A DNA stretch of 23,358 nucleotides from Pelargonium cotyledonis (taxonomy: Eukaryota; Streptophyta; Magnoliopsida; Geraniales; Geraniaceae), in NCBI GenBank assembly GCA_036897625.1, contig JAYMTA010000886.1:1-23358 (forward strand). The letters are read 5' to 3'. A program made the position numbers and the translations under genes. The notes beneath the pieces are model-generated. The model did no database searches. It was not told the origin of the DNA and was given only the letters and a program-made list of their open reading frames with translations. Positions 1 to 10,006 of this stretch are shown here, one piece after another; position 1 is the first letter of the stretch; each line of letters opens with the position of its first letter.

Positions 1-846
1 ATCATGCCGTGCCAGGCCGAGCGGGCATCTACACTGACGTGGCAGTTACAAACCGGCTACAGCAGGTCGGTTGGACTTTTTTGCACAAAATGGTAAGATA
101 AAGGTTGGGAACTAGGCAAAATCCTAATTGAGTACTAAATCCAAAATACGGGTAAGTCCAAAGAATCCTATAGCATTTTACCCTTTTTATATCTAATGTT
201 TAAATGGATGAAGTTAAAAAAGTTGAAGAAAATGTCGTAACTTTGAGTTGGAACTTTTGTCCAACTTAATGATTTTTACTTGATTTCCTATATTCTTTTT
301 TTCAAGATGGACATGATTTTATTTTCATATCTTAAAAATTAATAAACTTATCCGGTGGACCAAATGACAACTTTTCTTTAAGTATAAATGAAATTTTGTT
401 TTACAAATTTGAGCTTAAATATCTAGAAATACAATAGATTTTACGAAAATATATGAGTTATGTGCATGTCAAGTGATGCGAACGAAATTTTGTAATAAGT
501 TATTTATTTTAAAAATATTACGTATAATAGTAAAATGATATAAAAATAGGAGGAAATGATTTATTTTAGAATATCTTAAAATACAGACAAAACATTACAA
601 AAATTAAAAATCATATTAATGTTTTTATTTGTATTTGACGGTAATAAATCCATAATTATCCTGAAAAAAAAAAAAAAGTAGGTACGAATGAGAGGTGACG
701 TGGCACATAGATGGTATGGGAAAAAGAAGGCTGCACCGAACCCGGCCTGCTCTGCGGATCTTCGTTTTGGCCCAGAATGGGAACTCCCTCACTTCCATTA
801 TTATTTTACATAGTATCAAATCTCTTTCTGCTCCAGTAAAGTGACG

Positions 847-854
847 ACACGTGT
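847..854. promoter_or_regulatory. G-box palindrome (ACACGTGT)
   Basis: A perfect palindrome with the CACGTG core, the classic binding site for plant bZIP and bHLH factors. It lies about 1.7 kb upstream of the nearest + strand gene, so a functional link is uncertain. Confidence 0.3.
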
Positions 855-946
855 GCGGTCAGGTTCGGAAGATCTTGTAGCTCCGGGACCGAGCCTAAAA
901 AGTGGACCCCACCGTCCATCACGGCTGAGTTTGAATATTCTACCAT

Positions 947-975
947 ATACATACATACAAACAAACAAACAAACA
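947..975. repeat. Compound microsatellite (ATAC)n-(AAAC)n
   Basis: Three ATAC units are followed directly by about four AAAC units. It is a simple tetranucleotide repeat in spacer DNA with no sign of function. Confidence 0.85.
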
Positions 976-2548
976 TTAATTACAGTACTGCGTATTTAAT
1001 GTCACACCAACATAAGCTGTTGTGGACAGTCTACCCAACACTCGTGTAGTCGTGTTTTCTATGCTTCTCACTATTGGACGCCTCTTTTACTTTCTACTCT
1101 CCTTTTTCACTTGCAAATTTCACATTCATAACTTCCACTATACATCTAGAATTACAACTTTAGCATAATAATCACATACAATAAATGTCGATATGTGGTC
1201 TTCCAATAATATTATTGACATATATGTTACAACCACTTAATTATGTTATAAGAAAGTCGTGCGTCTTTTATTATTCATTAACATAATTAATTGTTCTTTA
1301 CATTGACTTTTATGACTTATTGGTTTGTTCATAGGAAATAAAAATGAGCTCTTGGTAATTGAAATTAATGAACACACCTTTTATGAGAAATATTGGGTTT
1401 GTGCTTAATAAACTGCTCATAAATAATTAACACAAATAAAAACCTAACTTAATAGCTGAAGTTATCATATATCTTTAATATTGTATTTCAACACTCTGTC
1501 ACGTGTAGAGCCATTTTTTCTTTTTTAGCTAGTGCACTAATGTCTAATGAGAGAGGATAAATTATTCATGTTTGAGGTTTTAAGTTTTAACTTTGCATGT
1601 GGGTCGAAAAGAGTCTATTGGCTAAAAATATATAAGAAGAGACATATGTAAAGCCCAAATAAGTGAGAGAATAAGCTCATAGAAAGATTATGCATGAAAT
1701 TAAAAAAAAAAAAAAGATTCAGTTACATATATTTGGGTGAGATGATCAATTCAACCAAAATTTCACATTGATAGTTGAAGTTTTCATAAATAATTTAAAA
1801 TTATATTTCAACAACATCAATTGTGAGAATGATCTATTGTGAGGTTTAATGTAAGTACTATTGTGTTCGGAAAGAGGTTGGAAGATAAAATGAGAATAAG
1901 AATCTCAATAATGTGAAAAACGAGTCATTCTATGTTCAAGAAAGAATATTTATACTTGCAAACTAAGAGAAATGAGCCTGTAGTTTCTGATGAACTTATG
2001 ATATGTTTCTCAAGCGTAATGGAGGGATCAATACTTGATTTCTTAGGATCGTTATTATCTTGACGTTATGTCCTAGTGTGTTTCATAACATAGAGAAAAC
2101 GCGGGCTTGAAGTCTTTTATAAGCATACGACAATTGGGCTCGACAACTTTTGCGAGCACATGTCTTGCAAGTTTGACTTTTCTTGCAGAAGTATCTTAAC
2201 AGTTGAGGAAGCCCGCTCTCAAGCGGTCTCATGTTAGATAACTTTTTTCTCGTGTCAAGTCGTGTTAGTCATCATCATTTTAAAGCGGCGACATGTTAGA
2301 TGTATTCGCTTTCAAGTGATTTTGTCTTGAATAAGTTTGCTTTGGGGTGAAATTTCTAGAGTATTCTTGCGGGGTTAGGCTTGACCAGGGTAGGAGGGAC
2401 CGAGGGACCAATGAAACAATAGGAATAGAATTGACCCAAAAAGAAAAGGTACGTGATAATCGCGTCTCTCACTCCTTTTGCACTGTCACCTACAAAACAG
2501 TGACGCTCACCAGCTTGACTCTTCTCAACAGTTTCCGAATCGGCAACA

Positions 2549-3322
2549 ATGTTGTGCCTGAAAACAAGACCGCTATTTTCCTTCACTTTCTCTCCTCCCA
2601 AACACCCCCTTCGCCATCCCAAATCCTCCCTCTCCTTCACTTCCTCTCCGTCCAAGTCCCCGATCGCCATGGCCAGCGCCCAGACCATCGAGCACATTGT
2701 CCTCTTCAAGGTCAAGCCCGACACCGACCCCTCCGCCGTCAATTCCATGCTCACTGGCCTCAATGGCCTCACCTCCCTCGACACCGTCGTCCACCTCACC
2801 GCCGGTCCCGTCCACCGAATCGGATCCTCCGCCTTCAGCTTCACACATATGCTCCATAGCCGCTACAGCTCAAAAGACGACCTCGCTACCTACAGCGCCC
2901 ACCCGAGCCACATGGGGGTTGTGAAGAAATCGGTCCTCCCTATCTGCGAGGACAGCATGGCCGTTGATTGGGTCTCCGACGGCCTCGCCGGCGCTGTGGC
3001 CTAGAAGCCCGGGTCGGCCATTCGCGTGACGTTCCTGAAGCTGAAGGAGAATTTGGGGGAGGAAGTGAAGGGTGGGATTATGGGAGCGATTAGAGGGATT
3101 AAGGACAGTTTCGAAGCGATTGAGCAAATTAGTTTTGGGGAGAATTTTTCTCCGGCGAGAGCCAAGGGGTTTTCGATTGCTTCGCTTGCAGTTTTTCCCG
3201 GAGCCAAGGAGATGGAGGCGGCGGATTCGGACAAGGAATTGAAAGAGAAGGTTGAGGATCATTTGGAAGGTGTGATCGCGGTGGATTATGTGGTTCCATC
3301 GCCAGCATCTGGTAATCTCTGA
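2549..3322 (+). CDS. UP3: UP3-like two-domain stress-response A/B-barrel protein, interrupted by an in-frame TAG
   Basis: Single-exon gene of 257 codons after the first Met plus a normal stop at 3320-3322, with an extra TAG at codon 152 (3002-3004). Residues 1-40 are rich in Ser, Pro and Lys with no acidic residue, which looks like a plastid transit peptide. Met41 (2669-2671) has a good context (GCCATGG) and would give a form without it. Barrel 1 runs from about residue 45 (EHIVLFKVK) to 145 (DSMAVDWVSDG). Barrel 2 runs from about 158 (IRVTFLKLKEN) and includes the motif GENFSPARAKGFSIASLAVF near 195-215. Arabidopsis UP3 has the same layout; single-barrel relatives such as HS1 act as dimers, and the biochemical role is poorly known. 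The reading frame is the same before and after the TAG, and the second half is well preserved. This could be a recent null allele, a single-barrel product, readthrough or a base error. Confidence 0.83.
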
Positions 3323-3368
3323 GCCTGTAGTTATGTTTCAATGCTGTAGATCAATGATTAAGCACTTG

Positions 3369-3374
3369 AATAAA
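3369..3374 (+). terminator. Probable polyadenylation signal AATAAA
   Basis: A canonical AATAAA lies 47 bases past the final stop of the A/B-barrel gene. It is flanked on both sides by an identical 15-mer, TGTAGATCAATGATT (3345-3359 and 3378-3392), so the 3' end appears to carry a small local duplication. Confidence 0.55.
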
Positions 3375-3680
3375 GCTTGTAGATCAATGATTTAGTTCAA
3401 ATGTTGTGGCAGTTAGCTTACTCTAATTTCGTTTTGGCTAATGGTCTTAAAGCATAATTGGGTAACCTGTAGCTTTGATATTTATGTGTTGTGTGTGTGA
3501 TGGAAGACCATAACAATGTAGGAAAGCTTAGGTCTTTTTCGGTTACCTCTTACACATCTCTTACGGGTTTAGACTGTTGTCGTCCTGTATCAATCTCAGG
3601 TGTAGCTAGATTGGAGGATGACATTGAACTTATAGTTTACAAAGCCTTGGGTAGGTCATTCATCAGTTGCCCCAACAACC

Positions 3681-3804
3681 TGACTATTGGTCACAACTTG
3701 GGTCTTGAACAGTACCAAGTTGCATCAACTCACAATGTTTGATTCTCAGTTTTTTTAAGACTTTGGAATTGACTATTGATCACAACATGGGTCTTGAACA
3801 ATAC
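3681..3804. repeat. 35-bp direct repeat, two copies
   Basis: Copies at 3681-3715 and 3770-3804 both begin TGACTATTG and share GGGTCTTGAACA. They match at 32 of 35 positions and are separated by 54 bases. They look like a local duplication with some divergence; no mobile element is evident. Confidence 0.75.
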
Positions 3805-4331
3805 TTTTCCTAGGAAGAATAGTTGGATTTAGTAAATCTTAGGAATTGAGTTATTCATCTAATGGGAGTAGGAAGGAGTACCAAAAAAGGATATAAATGT
3901 TTTCATATCCATTGGTTGCACCAAATAACAGGTAGGAATGCTTTATCTGGTTCACCAAATGTAGCCGGAAGGGTTGATCTTAAGCAGAACCATATTTATT
4001 TCATCGGAAGTGTAGCAACTTGATAGTTTGTGGTGAGCGCTATAGCATTGTTAGCCGGGTTTTTTCTCTTCTATATATGATGATTCGATGTCGAGGAAAT
4101 GTTAATATATCATGACTGAACTGGTAATGGAAGCTTACATCTCAGTGTATTGATAAATGTAATCTATTTTTGAAATCTTTAAATTGGTTTAGCTGTTTGA
4201 AAGTTTAGTTTCTAGGTTATCTGAATCATAAAGCATATTAAAAACCCTTGTTTGCATAGGGTTGCTTGAATGAAAACTAAGAGATAGTTTTCAATGTTAA
4301 TATATTTCTTTCTAAAATGCATGGACTGGAT

Positions 4332-4848
4332 TTTTTTTTTTTTTTTTTAAACTAGAACTCATATATATTATTAATTAATACTCAAAGAGTGAGTTACATC
4401 CAGATGACCCAGAGCACCCCAACTTAGACCAGACATAGAATTAGAAACCCGAATATACCTACGAGCTACTAAATCGTTGATCCCCAACCCATGGAGAACC
4501 ACATGGTCTCAAATTCTGGGAAGAACCCAATAAATCAAACCAAGGGCACTAGGGAAGCCCTCCCCCGGTCTATCCAACCAATGCCGGACTCTGTTGGATT
4601 TTCTCCAAACCATGTTGAATTAGACTCCAAACTACACAACCCCTGTAACCTGATTCTATCACGAGGGCCACCGTCACAGCATTCCACTGCTAATCTTTGT
4701 GACTCTTTATCTTTGATTCATGATAGGGCTTCGCGTACCGCCATTGCCTCCACCACCCGAACAAAAGAAAGCTTTTGTCTTGCTCCACCGCAAATCAGCT
4801 GATAGAAAAAGCAGCAATTGGATATACAATTGAGTCAGAATATGATGC
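4332..4848 (-). mobile_element. 5'-truncated LINE-like (L1-type) retroposon with poly(A) tail
   Basis: Read on the minus strand, the stretch ends in an A-run of about 18 (plus 4331-4348). It is flanked by a near-identical 16-mer, AATGCATGGACTGGAT at 4316-4331 and AATGCATCTACTGGAT at 4849-4864 (14 of 16 match), as expected of a target-site duplication. Near its 5' end the minus strand encodes EAMAVREALS, then after a stop IKDKESQRLAVE, which resembles the RNase H-like domain near the end of plant L1 LINE ORF2. Another frame continues with a weaker RNase H-like stretch (SLIQHGLEKIQ), so the copy is decayed. Only about 0.5 kb remains, typical of 5' truncation. A non-LINE retroposed transcript is the alternative. 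The domain call is from memory; the insertion signature is seen directly. Confidence 0.6.
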
Positions 4849-6289
4849 AATGCATCTACTGGATGTTTGTTTGTTTAACTAAATTTATTTGTTGAAGGAG
4901 ATAAGTAAATGTTAAGTTGACCTGAAAGAAAATCATGTCGTGTACTCGTGTTAATGATGAATAGGGTCAAACCAAATTTATGAACTAGACGCTCAATAAG
5001 TTTCAACATTCCATCCATGAATGTAAACAAAACTTCATATAATCACTTCAAATCATTCGTACTCACCATAAATAACATTTTTCATTTGAAAATAATTAAC
5101 GTAGAATCTACCTTCACAATACACAAACCAACAAAGGTCCAACAATTTTTTTTCGATAGAGAATCCAGAATCAAATGTAGATGATTTGGTATCACAAATT
5201 CAAGCCATAAATCATCATTGTTACTCTATCCGTAATGATCGATGATGATTGATGACGAGACTAGAATAAGAAATTCACAAATACTCGTAATACCTCTCTT
5301 GCTCTTTTCCCACTGCATGAGCAAGTTACCTCAGGAGGGGAATGACAACTTTGAGAAGCTGGACAGAATCTGTAGCTTAAAACTGACCATTTTCACCAAA
5401 CATACGAGCTCTTTCAAGCTACCTTCTATCATAGCTAGGCGACACCTTCCAAGTATCGGTACGCTAATTTGCAGCGGTCTTGCTTTCGAATTTTGATCTG
5501 CCCCAATGGATTAGACGTTGAAGTGGACGACAACATGTTAACACTTGAACTGAAAGATTGATTATCATTAGGTGTGGTGGAGATGGAGTGAACTGTGTCT
5601 GGGTCCTAAAATTGCTATCTTTCATTATACTTATATATGACTATTTAACTAAAGTCTCCACCCACCTAAAACCTCTTGTACTGTTATCTGCCGTGAAATC
5701 ATCATTTTGTACTGTTATCTGTCTTTTTTATACATTCAATTTCAATGCTCAAAATCATTTTGCGTTAAAAATGAGTTGATGAGTGCATATATATGTAGCC
5801 AACTTTCAAGTGTGAGAATGGAAGATGAATGCGCATATATGAAATTGAGTTTTGTAAATGCAGAATATATAATAGTGTACGCTACGTGCGAAAATGAGAA
5901 TGAGAATTCATTTTCTTGGTATCTCTTGTCGCCGTCTCCACATTCGTTCCATTAATGTTGTATAATGCTTCATCTATTTTTAGCAACGAAAGCTCCAAAC
6001 ATTACTATATATACTTGCTGTAATTGGAGAAGAGAATAGACCATAGAAATGCAAGTGTTGATTTATGGGTTATTTGGTGGTAGGTAGATGAAAAGCAAGG
6101 AACATTACTATAGGAGCTGTCTTGATAATGCACCACACTTGGCCGTTTCGCAAATGCACGCTTGTGTGTGTTCTGTTATGGATGGATCTCAAATCTTTAA
6201 AATGCCCCATTTTCTGTAATCACTTTCAGTATATATCCAGATGATGGGTCTCAAGACTATTCAACTCACTTTTACTATGTGGATTGCGA

Positions 6290-6310
6290 GATAGATAGAT
6301 AGATAGATAG
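6290..6310. repeat. (GATA)n microsatellite
   Basis: About five perfect GATA units in AT-rich spacer DNA. Confidence 0.9.
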
Positions 6311-7780
6311 AATATCCATCATATATTATAAAATTAAGTTAAATGAATGGATGTGTCTTTAAATCAATGTGAATATTATATAATATATTATACAGTATAT
6401 TCGATTGAGATAATTATAGAAGAGCTACGCATGCATCTTCATTTTATATATACTTTTATATGTACATTTATTTTGTTTGGTACGAACAATGAGAACACCA
6501 ATTTGGCAGCAAAAAAAGAAGAATAAGAGGGAATGTGAAAGCAGCATATATAGAGTTCCACAACAACAAAAACAATTATGGTTTGATAGTGATCACGTCA
6601 CAAAAAGGAACTATATATAGCTTTTCAATGGCTCGAATAGATAGTATCTGTTTGTTTAGTTGACCTTAAATTTCCTCTAGCTGTGTGGTGTATATAGATG
6701 AGACGATGATCATGACTGGAAATGGAAGTGGAGGCTTGTTCACACTTACGCCCATGTAATTAACTAAAATAAACGTAAAAGAGAACCCATAAAATCCAAT
6801 CACTTTTTTTACCTTGTAACTAAGCTGTAACAATATTATTGATGTAAAACAACGGGTATAATCTCAAAAAAAAAATTATGTGCAAAAAACAGAAATTAGT
6901 CTGAACCTAACATGATCATTTTTGACAAAACTCCGGTAAATACCCATGAGATTAAATCCAATTATTTTTTTTGTATGATTAAAGCAATAGAATTTCATCA
7001 TGGTTGCACTTTTTAAATTACTTTCTATTAATACAACTATTATGCTACTTATATTTTATATTTGATCTCATGTTGACTATATATATATATATGATAATAG
7101 TGTTGTATGTTTTCTTTCTATACAATTATTTTGCCATATTTATTTTGACAATTTAATGAATGGACGGTCCAAGCTCAACAATTTCTTTATTTTGTGAATG
7201 ACGTCATTCTAAAAATCTACTACTCACACGGTTACGTGGAACAAAACAAGAGGAGGAGATTGTGAATTCAAGCAACCAACTTTCAAAGACAAAGTCGTAT
7301 GAGAAAGTTAGTTTGGAGAAAGGAAAATAACAAACAATTATTAGGTAGGACCAAATTGTGCAACACAATTTAATACGTTTCTCATTGTATGTAATCCTAC
7401 GTGTCGTCCTGACGTAACATCTCTAGAAGCTAAAATGCTTTCGTTCAAATAAATGGGAAAATGCTCTATTTTTTATTTGTTCGTTCATATATATTTTTTT
7501 GGTTTTGAATGGATATAATTTTGATTTTTATTCTAATTTGATTCACTCGTGTCACTTTAGTTAGTTAAATTTACGAATGATGACATCGTGAAACAAATTT
7601 ATATGCTTGATAGACAAAACTAAATAAAATTAGCATGACAAGAACATCTTTTAGTTTTACAATTTTATTTTTTATATTATTATTAATTGTTATTCTCTCT
7701 ATTGTTTAGTTTTTTCAATAATAATTACAAATAAAGAAAATTTAGCTAGTGTTATACTTTATTTTATTATTATATTAATT

Positions 7781-7951
7781 ACAACACCCGTCTTAAAATG
7801 AACATCAAGTTTGTACTGCATTTTTTTTCCCTTAAAATGGGTGTTGTGTTATGTTCTTTTAGAAAATTAAATTAATATCATTTGAGTTTGTTAGAAGTGT
7901 AATTTTACAATTTCAACAAGGAAAAAAAAATAAAATACTCATTTCAAGACG
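7781..7951. repeat. Inverted-repeat cluster, possible MITE remnant
   Basis: CGTCTTAAAATGA at 7789-7801 pairs with TCATTTCAAGACG at 7939-7951 (12 of 13 complementary). A second arm near 7838-7856 (TTAAAATGGGTGTTGTG) pairs imperfectly with 7783-7800 (AACACCCGTCTTAAAA). The interior is very AT-rich. This could be a decayed MITE or simple hairpin DNA; no clear target duplication was found. Confidence 0.35.
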
Positions 7952-8454
7952 AATAGATGCAAATGACATATATTTTAAAGTGAAAAAAAATCTAATATAT
8001 ATGTATATATATTAAAGAGGAGTCATACTCTTATTGTATGATAAGTGTCCTCTTAATTAAAAATTAAATATATATATTGTTCATTACAAATATTATATAC
8101 TATTATACATATAACTTTATCAAACTCAACAATATTTCATTAACCTTATATTTGTATTGATTGTCACAAGTTCAAGTCATACAAATAACTATTTCAAATT
8201 CATTAGATTTTAGTCGAAAACCAACACGAGTGGACAAAAAAAAATCGATTGTGAGAAAGAAATTTATTTTTATAATATTTAAAAATTCCAAGGCCCGAGC
8301 AAATTTGGGCTCAAATACTAGTAACAATAAAAGATGGTCACGCTATTTTTGAAGTAGATGAGATATTAGTTTGACACACACCAGAGAAGAGACAGCTATA
8401 ACTATAAGTACCAGTCCTTGGAGAAGTGAAACACATCACCCAATTCACATCCAT

Positions 8455-8460
8455 TATAAA
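8455..8460 (+). promoter_or_regulatory. TATA box of the MYB gene
   Basis: TATAAA lies 95 bases upstream of the MYB start codon. This predicts transcription starting near 8485-8490 and a 5' leader of about 65 bases, a normal layout for a plant gene. Confidence 0.5.
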
Positions 8461-8554
8461 TTAAAACTCACAACAATTGAAACAAACTCAAAAAACTATA
8501 ATACTATATACATAGAAAGAGAGAGGTGTCAGGTGTGTGTGTTCATTAGCAGAA

Positions 8555-9300
8555 ATGGGGAGGAATCCATGTTGTGCAAAGGAAGGGTTGAACAGAGGAG
8601 CTTGGACTGTCATTGAAGATCAATTTCTCACTGATTTCATCAAATCCCATGGCGAAGGAAGATGGCGAAGTCTCCCCAAAAAAGCTGGTCATTAATTATT
8701 ATATATATCTCAAATCATTCCATGCATGGATCATTATATAATTTATTACTTAAATCTATTAATTCATTTCTCAATTACAGGTTTGAAGAGATGCGGCAAG
8801 AGTTGCAGGCTCCGATGGCTTAACTACTGAAGACCAGACATCAAGAGAGGAAACATTTCAGCTGATGAGGAAGAGCTCATTGTTAGGCTTCACAAGCTTC
8901 TTGGAAACAGGTTTTTTTTTTCTCATCACCATTTATTTCTTATTAATAATTAGTATTTGATGGACAAAAGAACAAACAAATAAATGTGCGTAGATGGTCG
9001 CTGATAGCTGGGAGGCTTCCTGGGCGAACAGGCAATGAAATCAAGAACTACTGGAACACCAATCTATGCAAGAAAGTGCACCACCACATCATTAACACGA
9101 CTCCACAGAACCTTCCAGAAGCAACCAAATTGACCGTTGATGCGATGAAGTTGGGGTCATCGTCGGTATCTGTAGCTGTGGCTGAGGAGTCCAACAATTG
9201 CGATGCTAACGTTAATAATCTGTGTTCGAGGGCGGATTTTATGATGGACTTCAACGCCGGAGAGATGAGCTTCTTGTCGGAGCTTCTCAACTCCGACTAG
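8555..9300 (+). pseudogene. R2R3-MYB transcription factor, TT2-like (subgroup 5), with in-frame nonsense codon
   Basis: Three exons with the classic R2R3-MYB layout: 8555-8687 (133 nt), 8781-8910 (130 nt) and 8994-9300 (307 nt), all with GT-AG junctions. The protein starts [18 protein letters not shown]2 has Trp17, 37 and 57, R3 has Ile70, Trp89 and Trp108. The bHLH-partner motif is present (E76 L77 R80 L84 L91 R95). Known TT2-type factors work with bHLH and WD40 partners to switch on proanthocyanidin genes. Codon 61 (8828-8830) is TGA where relatives have Leu in NYLRPDIKRG. R3 also has Gly101 where Asp is almost universal (GRTDNEIKNYW) and Cys113 where Gly is usual. I do not see the subgroup 5 C-terminal motif, and the C-terminus is short. 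Without the stop the frame would give 189 codons; as it stands only 60 residues, ending after R2, are made. Intact splice sites suggest recent loss or a base error. Confidence 0.85.
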
Positions 9301-10006
9301 CCTCACGTGCTCTTGGACGACTTGATGGTGCAGCAACACGATTGGACTTTAAATACGTACGGACAATAATGTTCATATATTATTAAACTTAGTTTTTTTC
9401 AAAGCAAGCAAATCGGTATGGTATAATCCATTCTCTAGCTTGCTTCACTGTAAAAATAAATTACAATGAAGCTGTTTAATTGTGTGTAAGGTAATATATT
9501 ATGCACTTATGTCTGGTCATAAATTTATTGGCTTAGCCATGTTGAACATATGTTAAATTTGGTGAAATAATTCGGTGAAATTTGGAACGAGTAGTTAAAA
9601 CACTTTGAATTTATTCTGAGGTCTCAAGTTTGAGTCTCTTTGTCGACAGTTTGGAGTGAAATTTGTGGGTGAAATTTACGGTGACTATCCTTTTGTAGAG
9701 TGAAAAACGGTTATATTTCAATTATGATCTATTGGTCCAAACTAGGCTTCCCAAGCCATGGGTACAGCTTGGATTGGGCTGGGCCCTTGTGTATTTCATT
9801 TGGAAAAGTTAGGCCCACATACAAATATAATCCTGCTTTAGCTAAGACTTCATGTCAAATACAAACCTTATCCACAAATTATAATGTTCTGAATCTGATG
9901 GCAAAACAGAACTGAGCTCAGAGAATACTCAAAACCATAATAGATAGAATTCCATGTACTGAAACTTTCTATAAAAAAACCAATTGTATATTGCAAATGA
10001 GCAAAT
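9301..10006. other. Convergent intergenic region between the MYB gene and RPC4
   Basis: This should hold the 3' trailers of both genes, which point toward each other. No other gene is seen. A degenerate B-box-like motif AGTTTGAGTC (9627-9636) sits in a 46-bp context that partly resembles another site at 14270-14315. Confidence 0.5.

Larger units (their letters stand above)
1..2548. other. AT-rich intergenic region, no gene seen
   Basis: No open frame here resembles a protein I recognise. The stretch is mostly AT-rich, with GC-richer patches at about 1-75 and 690-900. The 10-mer TGACGTGGCA occurs twice, at 35-44 and 696-705, and a palindromic G-box lies at 847-854. A-runs occur near 664-678 and 1700-1714. 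The last ~150 bases should hold the promoter and 5' leader of the A/B-barrel gene; a CCAAT box is visible near 2408-2412, but I could not place a convincing TATA box. Confidence 0.6.
3323..4315. other. Intergenic region with short direct repeats
   Basis: Apart from the poly(A) signal and the 35-bp direct repeat at 3681-3715 and 3770-3804, I see no recognisable gene. The 83-codon open frame at 3491-3742 matches no family I know and is probably chance. Confidence 0.5.
4865..8450. other. AT-rich gene-free region
   Basis: No protein gene is supported. Open frames near 5242-5496, 5558-5955 and 8161-8352 are short and resemble no family I know. The region holds tetranucleotide and (AT)n microsatellites (6290-6310; 7078-7092), an inverted-repeat cluster at 7781-7951, and ACGT-core motifs such as TACGTGTC near 7398-7405 that could belong to the MYB gene's distal promoter. 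Confidence 0.55.

Noticed and set aside
2347-2859. 170-codon + strand frame and 162-codon minus-strand frame overlapping the A/B-barrel start
   Set aside because: Both are out-of-frame shadows of the C-rich coding strand and have no family resemblance.
5242-5496. 84-codon + strand open frame
   Set aside because: No family resemblance and AT-rich surroundings; likely chance.
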